A stretch of DNA of 64,000 nucleotides, from assembly GCA_027922465.2 (NCBI GenBank), contig BQMF02000021.1, positions 1,488,001 through 1,552,000 of the forward strand, given 5' to 3'. Every line of letters begins with the position of its first letter. Position 1 is the stretch's first letter. Shown piece after piece: positions 31,985-43,853 of this stretch. The stretch comes from Turritopsis dohrnii (taxonomy: Eukaryota > Cnidaria > Hydrozoa > Anthoathecata > Oceaniidae). A program made the translations under genes and the position numbers. The notes under the pieces were generated by a model. That model made no database searches. It was not told where the DNA came from and saw only the letters and a list, made by a program, of their open reading frames with translations.

Positions 31985-33960
31985 TTAGTTCAGTAATCTT
32001 TCCTGTATCTTATTCCAGAGATTGGTAGAGATTCGAGTGAAAGAATGTAGGCCAAAATCAGTGGTATTAACATTTCGGCGGTTAAGTAAGTTAGCAAGGT
32101 TACCTCTATTTCTAAATGTGTGATTTGTAACTCAAGACTGTTGAGAGTATCTGTTGGCAAATCGCCGTTAAGGTATTTATGAACATATAAAATGTTCAAA
32201 ACCTTAACAAGGTCAAAAAATTTCAGAATGCGCAACTGTTCAAATAAGGGTGTGACAGCTGCCCTAGGGCCGTTAAAGGTAATGAGCCTTCAGGCGGTGT
32301 TTTGGAGTGTGAGAATTCTGTGAGTTACAGAGTTATCACACAATCCCCAAATTTGACAGGTATATCTCATGTGAGATGCGAAGATTGCATGATAAATGTT
32401 TACAAGAATTTTGGTGGGGACAAAGTGTCGAAGTTTAAAGAGAGCCCCATTAGCCCTACGAAGTTTAAGTGCAACAGATGCAGTATGGACCTTCCAGTTT
32501 AGATGCTCATCAAAATGAACACCTAAATATTTAACACTTTTGCTTGGAGTTAGAATTCGACCTGCGAGTTTTAAACGAGGTAAGATTTCAAGCCGTTTCC
32601 AGGGAGACCGAAAAATAACAAATTCAGTTTTATCCGCATTAAGTGATATCCTATTGGCATTTAGCCAGCTTACTAACACTCTGAGATCAGCATTAACCCT
32701 CCCACGAAGGGATTCAAAAGATTTGTCGTCTGCAAAGTGATAGGTTTCTGAGGTTTTGATACAAGAATTAATATACAACAAGAACAACAGAAAGATACGA
32801 CTTAAACCACAGATTTGCAGTCCCCCCAATGCCATAGTGTTCCAATTTGGCAAGAAGAATTTCGTGATCCACTGTGTCGAAGGCCTTTTGAAGATCGACG
32901 AACACACCACAGGCAAACTCACCTTTGTCTAGGCTTATTCTAATACGTTCAACAATATTAATCAGAGTATTATTTGTGGAATGCGATTTACGGAAGCCAA
33001 ACTGCCTGGTATAGATTTGCTCAAATTCATTAAGAAAACCCATGAGTCGTTTATGCATAATCTTCTCATTGATTTTCTCAATGTTGGATAATAAAGATAT
33101 AGAACGATGATTGGAGGCCTCAAGAGGAGATCCCTTATTTTTAAAAACTGGTACAACTTTAGAGACCTTTAGGGCAGACAGGAAAACCCCCTCCTCAAAA
33201 GATCTGTTAATCAGTATTGAAATTGGGTTTGCAATGTCGTGTTTGAGTAAATCTAGTATCTTAACAGGAATACTGTTAGAACCTGTGGATTTAGATTCTG
33301 AAAAGGAGCTAATAATTTCAATGACTTCATCTGAGGTAGTAGGGGAAATCACAAAGGAGCTTTAATAAAGGTTCTTCAAAAATCTCGAGAAATGGTTATT
33401 GGCAGAAGGCATCTCCGACCTAATTTTCTCAGCAATATTGGTGTAAAAGTCATTAAAACAATCAGCTACTGTTTCAGGCTTGGAGGTCACTGTATCTCCT
33501 ATAGTAAGAGATATCGGTGAATTAGAGCTATTAGATTTAAGGGAGATAAGATCACGAACACCAGACCAGACCTTTTGCATGTTATTGCGATTATGATTAA
33601 AGTAACTTGTGTAATGGTTAGTTTTGCTTTGTCAGACAAACAATTAGATTTCTGTAAGATTTAAAGGAATTCAAGAATCGAGCCTTAGCAAGAGGGTCTT
33701 TAGCTTTAATGAATTTACGATGAAAAAAGTCACATTTAGAGATTGATTTCAAGATACCAGGAGTAATCCAGGGTTTTAATTTGACTTTAAGTTGACGTTT
33801 GGTAAGTCTGACGGTCGGTACATGTCGCTCAATAAGGACTTTGATTTTGTCGTTGAAAACATTAAGAGTGCGTTTACATGAGAGCCGTAGTGAACTCAAA
33901 CCAGTTTGAAATTTTAAGCTGTTTGAAATCGCCATTCTGTTTATGAGAAATTTCGATACG
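31985..33960 (-). pseudogene. Reverse transcriptase of the non-LTR retrotransposon (degenerate)
   Basis: Segments in order on the minus strand: a linker (KLKPWITPGILKSISKCDFF, 33618-33935); another linker (33362-33580); then RT (33352-32768) with SKSTGSNSIPVKILDLLKHD, VVPVFKNKG, NHRSISLLSN, FGFRKSHSTNNTLIN and FVDLQKAFDTVDHEILLAKL. After a deletion comes FADDKSF (the FADD catalytic box), LNANRISLNADKTEF, VKYLGVHFDEHLNWKVH and a C-terminal part to 31990 (RILKFFDLVKVLNILYVHKY). The box between fingers and FADD is missing and frames change at least twice. The motif set is that of CR1/L2/Jockey-like LINEs. Confidence 0.85.
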
Positions 33961-36900
33961 GTCTTGGCGAGTTTTGTCGAGTAAAAATCGAAACAATAGA
34001 TTTCCTAGTTTCTAGCTCTTTATACGAGTGCGTTTTTACACGAGAGCTACACTGAACTCACACCAGTTTGAGATTTCAATACGGGTAGAAATATTTTCTA
34101 TGCACAATGGAATACACCAATTCGACACGGCATTCTACCATTTTTAATTTCTGCGCGGTCAAGATCTGGGAACTAAGAGTTTTGGCTAGAAAACTTCAGT
34201 TGCTGTTAAGATGCTTTATAAAGTAGAAATACTATGCCTAAGTAGGTATTAATTACTATCAATACAGTTTTATGGAAGGATGAAATTGTGCAGTAAACAG
34301 TTGTTGTGACGACACATCAAGGATTTAAAATGGAGAGCTGAATCTTTTCCCATCAATGGAGGGAAAACTAGGAAGGAATGTTGTTGTTTTTGTGTTAGAA
34401 CCACCATACAAACTTTGTTGTTTCCCTAGTGTTTTGAGGAATGGTGAAGCTAGGAGGAGATGGATACAAACTTTAAAGCGGATAGATCGGCTTGGAAACC
34501 TTGTTCAAGTGATCTGTTTTCTCTGGTATATTATTGATATCAACATCATCATCAAAATGGTATCCAGACACAGCTAACAGCTCTGATCCTACTTTGAAGT
34601 TAGGTTATGATAAACCTGTGAAAAAGACAAGGAGAACTTCCTGTCATCTGGTCGACAGCTATCAACAAAAACAGATAATGATTGCAAATATCAAAAACAC
34701 ATTATTTTGGCTGAATACATGACAAACAGTTATGTATGGACACACTTGTGAATGAAAGTGTTGTTTTTCTCCCCTGTCCTCTTTGCTAGTTGCCAAATCA
34801 TTCCTTTTTATGTTACATGACATGTGTTGAAAGCATAAATGTTGCATAAATGTTGTTATTCTTACAAAAACTCCGGATTTTTTATCCATTCACACACTCT
34901 CAGACATTTTAATCCAATCAGACTTAAATAAAAGGTGAACAAAGTAATATTTCTTACTCTGAATTTCAGAAAGCTAAGAATTATTCCTTTAACCAATCAA
35001 ACTCAAGAGCGAAAAAGTTGGCCTATCATCTTGCAAGAAAATATCAAAATATCGCTCGTACAAACAAAATATGAGATAAGATTTGAAAAAATTTTTATAG
35101 AGAAAAATGTTTAGACCTTTTTTATTGGTCAGTAGAAGAATGTTTATCTAAAAATGTATGTTTTTGTTATGATATCAAAAGCCTAAGCCCTGAAGGGATG
35201 GGAAAGAAATAACAAACAACAAAGAAGCCTTACTCTGAACCAAAAAAATGTATTTTTTATAAATGTGTGGCTATAAAAATAGCCATTTTTCTTGAGTTGA
35301 TTCTTTCCCCTTGGATTTTTTAGGTGATCAAAATATGCTTTAAATACTGTTTTTGATTCCAGGAAACTAGTTCAAGTTTAACCAAATACCACATGTTGCC
35401 GTCAAAATGCTTAATGTAGTTTAAAAATCGCTATTTTATAAAGTTAATCAATAAGTTATTATATAAATTTACCAACTTGACCCCCGGTTTTCTAAACATG
35501 AAATCACAAACGTCGTTCTCATAATTAGCTAGTATGAAAATGAAATATTTATTTTTTGTTTTAAGGCTATGTGTTTGTATATCGTTCGAGTTAACTTCGA
35601 GTTAACTTTGTGAAAAGCGAGTTATTTACAACAGAGACGTTTGAAAACCTTTGGGATGTCCAGTGTGCCACCGTTTCTCATCTAATACATTTAAACATTT
35701 CTTAAGTTCTTCTACACTCATACGAGATATCATATCGTAATCCCTTTTTTAAAGATAAAAACAGTAACAGTAAATTCAAGTAAGAGAGAGAGATGATTTT
35801 ACTTTGTCTTCTCAAGTTAAAATGGCTTATTTTTAATCCGCTATATTTTCTAGCCAAGCTAATTAGATCCAGACCTCTAAAAATAAACGCGGAAAAATCG
35901 TGTCGAATTGGTGTATAAATTTCAAGTCTGTCTCAATATAATTGGCAGTGGAAACAAATCACCTCATAACTTTTGATAGCCACTTCCGATTCCAAAAATT
36001 TTTTTTGCATGTTTTAGATAATCAAAAGCACTATATTTGAATATATTTTTGGTTGAAAAATTCGCGATTTTTAGCGGTTAAATTTGCGATTTAAAAAATA
36101 AAGCTTTTTTTTCTACTTAAGCTATAACTTTCATTTTTGCACCAGTGGTAGCCCTGCCTTAGGCAAAGAAAGTTATAAAGTTTGAGGTCAAACCGATGGA
36201 TCGTTCAGAAGATATGGGACCCGAAGTATCCCTCAGTAGCGATTTTATGCGAAACATCAAATCTCCAACTTTCAACAAAAAACGGGGGTTATCTTTTCTT
36301 TCTTCAACAGCTCAATTAAAAGTTGAAAAGTGTTACAGTAATGCGTATGTTTGTTGACCATTAAGCAAAACAAGAGGAAACAGCTTAATTGTTTTTTATT
36401 GTTAAAACGACGTGGAATAAAAAAGTCACACAGATCTTGAAAGCGTTTTTGTTGAACACAATAAGATATCTTTTAAACACAAAGCTATGAAACCGTATGA
36501 TACAATAGAAAGAAAATTTGCAATATTTACATTTAAATTGCCGTAGTGTGTTTATAGCAGTAAACTTTGATTATTCCCAAAACACAAATAACAGTTTCCC
36601 AAAAGATAATTAAAAAGATCGTTGAATGTGATGTGTTTAAAAAATTGTTCCACCATCATTGCCCCCGTTTTTTGTTGAAAGTCGGAGATTTGATTTTTCA
36701 CATAAAATCAATACTGAGGGATACTGAGGGTCCCATATCTTCCGAACGACCCATCGGTTTGACCTCAAACTTTATAACTTTCTTTGCCTAAGGCAGGGCT
36801 ACCACTGGTGCAAAAATGAAAGTTATAGCTTAAGTAAAAAAAAAGCTTTATTTTTTAAATCGCAAATTTAACCGCTAAAAATCGCGAATTTTTCAACCAA

Positions 36901-37099
36901 AAATATATTCAAATATACTGCTTTTGATTATCTAAAACATGCAAAAAAAATTTTTGGAATCGAAAGTGGCTATCAAAAGTTATGAGGTGATTTGTTTCCA
37001 CTGCCAATTATATTGAGACACACTTTAGCACATTCTATTTTTATTTCATGTGTGAGCAAAATTTAATTAACTTGCGCAAGCATGTAAACACACTCTTAG
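33863..37099. mobile_element. Inverted-repeat element inserted in the LINE linker
   Basis: The left end AAGAGTGCGTTTACATG and right end CATGTAAACACACTCTT are inverted with one mismatch. The LINE reading resumes on either side (FERFDLDPDR before, NDKIKVLIERH after). The element also has a second GCGTTTTTACACGAGAGC block at 34031. Its inner inverted text (ACACCAATTCGACAC at about 34112 and the reverse at about 35903) suggests long but decayed arms. A TA or TTA duplication is possible but ambiguous because the junction is palindromic. ORFs inside have no domain. Confidence 0.6.
35932..37022. mobile_element. Foldback-type element with ~300-bp near-perfect inverted arms
   Basis: The arms at 35932-36240 and 36712-37022 are inverted and almost identical. 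They start TGTCTCAATATAATTGGCAG and include GCACCAGTGGTAGCCCTGCC and TTTAGCGGTTAAATTTGCG. The loop of about 470 bases is AT-rich and non-coding. The element is nested in the inverted-repeat element that itself interrupts the LINE. No target duplication was found. Confidence 0.8.
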
Positions 37100-37640
37100 A
37101 CATCTATCAGGATCTAGGTCAAATCTCTCAAATAAATTAATCAAGTCAATGTCCAGATAGTCGAGAATAAAGTCTTCACGGTTAAATTTAGACCAATCTT
37201 GTCTATAGAAAGGTCCATCTTGCCCAATTTTATATGTCTCCAGTGAAGGAAAGAGACAAAATTGCGGTAAATGATGTGAGATAGAGTAGCAGAGATTTCC
37301 AGATATAGTACCTGAAACAGTGGGTCTTGAGAAAATGTTGTCAATCAAGGTTTTGGAGTGCTCTGTTATTCTTGTTGGTAGTAATATCTGCGGAAGGATG
37401 AGATTAGATCCCAAAATGTCTAGAAATGACGAAATTTCAGCATCTTCATCACATTTTAGAAGGTCGATGTTGAAATCCCCAAGTAGGAGTGTTTGCTTTT
37501 TCTCAGAAGTAATTTTATGTAGTAAAGGTTTCAAGGTTCTGAATTGAACAATTTGGTTTGCATGCATGGGTGACGGTAAATAGATCCAACAATGATATTG
37601 GTGGATTTTGGCAAAAAATTAACGAGATCAGAAATAAACG
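37100..37640 (-). pseudogene. APE-type endonuclease remnant of the LINE
   Basis: The minus-strand frame reads STNIIVGSIYRHP, then after a frameshift TLLLGDFNIDLLKCDEDAEI, SKTLIDNIFSR and SISHHLPQFCLF. GDFN and the SDHLP-like box (here SHHLP, the Asp lost) are the conserved C-terminal motifs of the LINE apurinic endonuclease. The N-terminal half is missing through 5' truncation. It belongs with the reverse transcriptase at 31985-33960. Confidence 0.8.
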
Positions 37641-38429
37641 CGAATCGTCGTCAAGATACAGTACATTAGTACATTAACTAAATTACATACGGTTAACGCG
37701 AAATTTTCAAATTCGCGTTAATTACTTGCTTTATACACATTTCATGTAATAAGGTAGGCGTTGTTTACGTAAACAGTGATTTTAAAAAACACAGTTGACA
37801 AGACAAGATTGAGTTTTGTTTTGATTGATTGGGCGAGGCAAAATGGAGAGGAAGAAATTCCCACGTTGTGTTTCAGTGATAAATTTAAGCTGATAAGTTA
37901 TTTTATTGGAAAAAGAAATCTCTCTCACTATCACTTTTAACTGCCATTATCGATGCTTAACTAATATTATTGATGAATTTGACGCTGATCTAAAAAAATC
38001 AACAGATTAGGGTTAGGGTTAAGGTTTAGAGGATTGAGAAGGGTTAGATATATAATCAACGTTTAATTCTGCATCATCAGAGACATGGGGGAAAATCAGT
38101 CAGCTGTACATTATTCTGCTGATTTGGCACCCTAATGACTATCAAGGTTGCCATGTTTTTGAGGTGCTATTTCAAATCATATTTTTTTAATCATTATTAA
38201 TAGTAATATCTGTAAATGATATAAAAACCTAATGATTGAATAATGGGTTAAAAGTCTTAACTGTCTTGAGCATTATAAATGGAAGGAAATAACGCCCTAC
38301 TGTAGGATATGCCAGTATTCTATTGAGCTCTATGCATCAACCAATTTGTCCAGAATCTTAATTGTCTAGACCATTTTACTGAAGGTCTACCTTTGACAGT
38401 TTAGTATCAGAAAATGAAATAAGATTTTA
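37641..38429. other. No gene seen; short TTAGGG repeat near 38008
   Basis: AT-rich spacer. About 38008-38030 reads ATTAGGGTTAGGGTTAAGG, roughly three telomere-type units. No ORF of note. Confidence 0.4.
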
Positions 38430-39236
38430 AGGCTGAAATACACGATCATTTTAAAATGATAAATGACAAATGATAATTTTTTTAATCCTTTAAAAAATGA
38501 TTAGAACATCTGTTTACACGATCATTTATGATTACAACATTTTTTATGGTAAGAGTACTTTTTAGTCATGGAGTCCGGCGGCAGCAAACGTAGTTGTTGC
38601 TGTTATGTCCAAATGACGAAAGAGGAAAAACGAAAGGCAGAAAAGAAGACATTGGGTTTCACCTTGGCTTCAAAAACGAAACTTCTTAGGAATTTATAAC
38701 ACGCTTGTGAGGGAATTTCAAGGAGAAGATCATTATGAATATATATTCAAAGTTGTTAAGAATTTCGCAGGAAAATTTTGAAGAAATATGAAGTTTAACA
38801 TATAAGTCCATCTATCGAGAAACATTGCACAGTAACGCGTTATACTCTTTCCTCTTTGGTCCTTATGTTTGTAATTTGTGGACGAAACATTCCACAAAAA
38901 CTCCTCTTCCTGCCACAAATTAATAAATTTGTCAGTTGATGCTAACTTAACCAACAACATGTTTATTATGCAAACTATCACTTTGTTTCTCTACTTCATA
39001 AGCTGCAAAAACTCATCGCGTGACTATACTAAAGTGAGTAAAACAATAGAACTGACGTATTTCAATAGAGAAATTCCATCATTTTTTAAATGAAAACTCA
39101 AACATGTTTGAGTTATCATTTTTAAATGACGGTTGAAAATGACGGGTACTTTTCGTCATTTTTTGAGCGTTTACACGATCAGTTTTAAATGATCATTTAA
39201 AAAATGTCATTTTAAAATGATCGTGTATTTTAGCCT
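38430..39236 (+). mobile_element. PIF/Harbinger-like non-autonomous element, TTA duplication
   Basis: The left end is AGGCTGAAATACACGATC followed by ATTTTAAAATGA. The right end read in reverse is AGGCTAAAATACACGATC with the same continuation. TTA lies on both flanks (38427-38429 and 39237-39239), the duplication typical of PIF/Harbinger. Inside, 38568-38696 is a small plus-strand ORF starting MESGGSKRSCCCYVQMTKEE, possibly the first exon of a lost transposon protein. The copy is too short to be autonomous. Confidence 0.7.
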
Positions 39237-39350
39237 TTATAGGTAGGCTTTATCATCAGATTTGAAATTCCCCCATTCATAAAATAAAAAAAAAGCAAAT
39301 GATTTCCAAAAATTGTTTAAAAGGACCTTCTTTTTGAAATTCCATTACAG

Positions 39351-39447
39351 AGATTGGAAATATTGCGTAATGATGATAATGAAATGAAAATGTCCAAATC
39401 ACAAAGTAAGGTTATTGGATGGCAAAAGGAAATTCAAAAAGAAAAAG
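39351..39447 (+). other. Candidate upstream exon of the KIAA0513-like gene
   Basis: The sequence TCCATTACAG precedes it and GTATGT follows. Only one frame is open (RLEILRNDDNEMKMSKSQSK, then VIGWQKEIQKEK) and the composition is helical and charged. It ends in phase 1, while the next assigned exon is most simply phase 0. It therefore needs an unseen exon between them, or it belongs elsewhere. The splice signals and protein-like frame are the only evidence. Confidence 0.35.
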
Positions 39448-39526
39448 GTATGTATTATTGTTATCACATTGAATACTCGATGTCAGTTCTCAATTCTCAT
39501 TAAAAGATTATAAAGATATATATATA

Positions 39527-40710
39527 CTAGTAACCCAGTAAAAAAATTTTTACCAAGTTTAACTTCGAAAAGGACGTGTCAAATTCGCCTTTCCTGTGCG
39601 AACCCTGTGGCGAAAATTCAATTTGGGAATTATGACGTCATTTATATATAACAATTTTGATGATGTCATTAGCTGCATTGTTATAAGTAACGTTACTGTA
39701 ACGATAACGATATAACGTTACAACATAACAATATAACGTTACAATATAATGATAAAACGCTATATATACGGTTATGAAAATCGTTTCTTGTAGTTCTCAC
39801 AAAAGTAGTTTAAAACCAAAACGAGATTTCACCCAAAGCACCAGAGTTCATATCGAATGTTTACATCATGAACAGTCAAAGTGTGTTCCAATATTTTTAA
39901 AATGAAGATGCAATGCAAACAGGTCAGAAGATATTTATTGTTTATCAAAAATATTTCAACGGGATGCAAGCTTCAGTTTATAGATACTGCTACTAATGCC
40001 AGTCCTGCGTATAGAATGATAAAAGTTAATGAAAACAACATTGTTATGTTAGTATGAAAGTAAAACACAACTTGAGAAAAATTTTGAAAATAGAAAAATG
40101 GGTTTTGACTAAACAGAATGAACGTTTTTGGGGTTCATGCTGTGATCAATACATAAAAAAATAGAAGAATCATTCTGCATCCACATCCTAAGTTGTTACA
40201 TCTTCTTTTGCAAGTGATATTTTTTGTCGTGATTTAAAATAAGAAAAATTATTATTCAAAGAACAAAACTCTCTCTTATTTACTTAAACATAAACAGCAT
40301 AGTTTTAAAGGGCAATTGCTGTTGTTTCCTGTCGTGTGCTTTATAATAAACAAGAGACAAGTTTATTTGTTGTTATATATATAACGATAAAATGTTATAA
40401 CGTTACTGATTAAAGAATATAACGTTACCAAAATGATATTATTGTTTCAGTGATAACGTTACTTGAGTAACGTAACAACCTTACAGAAGAACGATATAAT
40501 TGTTATTCCTTTTGTTCTTTTTAACGATAAAACGGTAATATTTATATTTTGTTATCAAAATCCCCTGGATGATCACATATGATACATAATCATAAAAAAA
40601 CGCATGGCCTCACTTTAAATATGACCACGATTAAGAAGATTTTGATCGTAAAGTTCAACAGAATTTATCACTCTAAAATAAAAGTGTGACACACACTCGC
40701 TATATAAAGA
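39527..40710 (-). mobile_element. Solitary Helitron related to the array units
   Basis: On the minus strand it begins TCTTTATATAGCGAGTGTGT and ends ACTTGGTAAAAATTTTTTTA, then CTGGGTTACTAG. It includes the GACCACGATTAAGAAGATTT block (plus strand, 40621) found in array units. Flanks are A and T, as expected. The middle (about 39690-40560) is replaced by AT-rich text full of AACGTTAC/ATAACGTTA repeats. No protein is encoded. It lies in, or just upstream of, the 5' part of the KIAA0513-like gene. Confidence 0.75.
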
Positions 40711-41036
40711 TCAAATCTTTTGGCCATTTCGTGAGTTTATCAGCTCTGTATAACTTCTACAATCATATATAGTTGTTTTATGTAGTTCCAGAGAGTTTTC
40801 CAAATTGTATATCCAAACAACCTAAATGAAATGAACTCATGCAAATGATTTTTATTTATATATGACTTGTATTATGAACATATAGCTCAATAATAATGCT
40901 AGGCTTCCTTCAAGTTATATGTCTTTGTCGCCTTATCATAACTGGTATATATCAGCTTTATGATAGCTACAAATGTAAGAACTTTTTTTGGTATATACAT
41001 TATATTCAAGTATTCCAAAAATCTATGTTTGTTAAC

Positions 41037-41585
41037 CAGCGCTGCAAATAATTTTTTTTACACCAACCGGTCATCGTGATCATTAAAAGTCAAAATTTGC
41101 CGGTCACATGGCTATATTGCCGGTCAAGTCAAACTTGAAAGATGTAAACACTGTTATTGTTAAGGGAGCTGGAAACTAAGATGCTTTTTAATTTCATTAA
41201 ATAACACGAAAATATAAGTGCTGATACCACTTATATTTTCATATTCTTTCCTGGTGAACAAATGAATTCATTTAACGAAGGAAATTTTAAAATTACCTTA
41301 GCAATGGGGGCCGTTCTCCCTAGCAACAACAAATTGTCACTTATGTTTTTAAAGAGTATCTTCGTGCGCGATTAAATGCACGTCTTGCCTAAATCTAGGA
41401 GCGTTGTAGCGATCACTATACCTCGCTATCAAGCAATCATCGTATTTCGCAAAATCTGATGGTTCTTTCATTTCAATAAAATTAATTCTGACCGGTCAAG
41501 TTGATCAACCATTAGAAAAAATACATGATCAAATGCCTTATATCGCCGGTCATTCACCGCTGACCGGCCGTTATTTGCAGCGCTG
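41037..41585. mobile_element. MITE-like element with CAGCGCTGCAAATAA ends
   Basis: The left end CAGCGCTGCAAATAA is perfectly inverted at the right end. GTTAAC flanks both sides (41031-41036 and 41586-41591), a possible 6-bp duplication, although it is itself a palindrome. The interior has repeated CCGGTCA motifs near both ends. It is non-coding. CAG-start termini recall hAT, but the 8-bp hAT duplication is not seen. Confidence 0.65.
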
Positions 41586-41591
41586 GTTAAC

Positions 41592-43853
41592 ATAAAAAGC
41601 ATAACCATTTGTTAAAATATGCAACCATGAAGAAATTCTAATTAAACTGAAACAATATTTTTAAAATTTACACGTAATATACGGCTGAAGATGTTCACAA
41701 GTATAAATACACTGCATAAATTTTAAAGTTTTAAAAATATTGTTTTGAATATGCATAACCACTTGATAGGATGGAAAAACTTGTAGAAAATATATAATCA
41801 CTATAATAGGTTGTTTAAAAATGAATATCTTATATATAACAATATAACAATTTTGATTTGATTTATCAAATATATACAGATGATATAATAATAATATTTA
41901 TTATATATAATTTGAATACCTGACAATGTATAAAAGTAAACTTACAAAAAAGCTTTATGAATACATAAATTCTAACATACATTTTCATTATATATGTACT
42001 ACACTCTTTTAAATGGCCAAAACATTCATTTTACATTACAAATTAGTTCCTTTGTATCTAGAACATGATTACACAAACTTTATATTTTATCTAGGGTTTA
42101 TTAAGTGATATGATTTATCAAAAGTTCTTTTCATAAAGATATTCTTGTACATCATGTCTGTATTTTCTGATTTTCTTAATCGAACTTTTTACAAGAACAT
42201 GTCAGAACATAGAGTGAAAGATGAACTCCTTAATGAAGTTATAATGACATAAATCAAAAGCACTGTTTGATGATTTAAACAAGGGAGCTTTTCAAGTTTT
42301 GGATTTGAACTATTTGAATGTTATCTCTTTTTTGAATTTTTGAAGTATCACTTACTGAATATTTTTCAGATATGGCTTTGTAAATGGAGGCCAATATGGC
42401 TAATAATATCTGGCGTGGTTTTGTTGTTGCGTTTTTGTTCTTTGATATATTTTTGTTATTGCCTAAGTTACAAATAATGCATCTATTATTTATGTCTTCA
42501 GCTAAAGATTGTATGCACAAGTGGAAATGAAACGTTAAAGTACAAAAATAAAAAATCTAATGTCTTTCTTAACTTATGAAGCTCCTTTTGAACAATCAAT
42601 TTTTAAGTGCTGTTCCTGATGTGAAAGACAATTTATCTATATATTTATTATAATGTAACTGTAATGTATATATACGTGAGAAAGTAAAGGCTTTTGTTAA
42701 AAATAGAACAAGTGTTAAGCTTGTCTCTCCATTAGTTCTGACGTGTACATTTATTATATTGCTATGTACAGAATAAAGCTAATAGATAAGCTTTGTATTT
42801 GAACTTTGTTATGGATTATGATTGGAAATTAAATTTGCTAAAAAATAGATATTATTAAGATAACTGTTTTCTTGAAAAATAATCCGTTTTGAATTATTAC
42901 ATATCAGAATGATTCCTTGACATGTGTTGGTTATTTACTTGTGGTGACCAATTCTTTCATGAAAATCAAATGAAAGAAAAGCTTCTACTTCAAAATTTTG
43001 GAATCAAAAATAAACACACAAAAGTTTGGGCATATGATACGAAGCTGAAATTGGAAGCTAATAGTTCCTTTTAGGAGCATTAACATTTAACGATTTACCA
43101 AGAGTGTTTCGAATTGAGAAAGACTTTTCAAAAAATTTTACTAAATAAACCATATTTAAGGAATAATTACATTTTTCCTATATTTAACAGGACTTCTTTG
43201 AAAACAATGTAAATATATTTATGTATTATATAACTGAATGAACCATCCTATATAAAAATTTCATAATAACAATAACAATAGATGTTGCAGGCTATCATAC
43301 CGATGATGGGTATCATGCTGTATTGAAAATGTCATTTAGCTGTAAAGTTTGATTTTGTTTACATTGACTTAAAGACCAAGTTTTGTGCTGAACAGAAAAC
43401 TTAGACAAGGTCATCAGATTAGTTTCAAAAGCTGGCATGAAAAGACAAAGGCAATTGATTTTTAAAAGTTTTGAATTAGTGGTCTTTGGGAAATATTTTG
43501 TACACATATAAAAAAGTAATCATTTTATTGAAATTCATTTCCTGATACTAATATAATAGTTTTAGTTTGTCATGGCTGGCTGATCCTAATTACTGATTTT
43601 TAATGACTTTTTGTAGATTGCCAAAACAACAGATTAATTTGTGAATAATGTCTTATATCTGAATGCAGTAATTCTAGTTTTAATTATTGCTTTTATTTGA
43701 ATTTTCAAACATTTTCTATAATAGTGTTACTTATAATGCTTTCAAGATGTATATACCATTGTTATTTACATAAATGTAGCAGTACTTTAACTGTGTAAAA
43801 GCATGAGAATACCTTAGAATAATTTTATTAGTAACAATTGAGATCATAAAGTT
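41592..43853. other. No gene seen; AT-rich presumed upstream or intronic DNA
   Basis: Very AT-rich sequence with ATAT runs. Minus-strand ORFs at 42275-42520 and 43313-43507 show no domain. The 5' end of the KIAA0513-like gene may lie here, but no further exon was recognised. Confidence 0.35.

Larger units (their letters stand above)
31142..37640 (-). mobile_element. Dead CR1/L2/Jockey-type non-LTR retrotransposon, split by an insertion
   Basis: On the minus strand the order is: endonuclease remnant (37625-37100), insertion (33866-37099), linker plus reverse transcriptase (33960-32290), C-terminal region (32235-31985), 3' UTR, and a 3' tail of short AATTTC-type repeats (about 31147-31170), as seen in CR1/L2-like elements. 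It is 5' truncated near 37640. The RT core has lost about 60 codons, including the GxPQGSxLGP motif, and several frames are shifted. It cannot encode active protein. Confidence 0.85.

Noticed and set aside
39351..39447. Joining this exon directly to the exon at 43890
   Set aside because: Phases disagree (ends phase 1, next begins phase 0). It is kept only as a low-confidence candidate.
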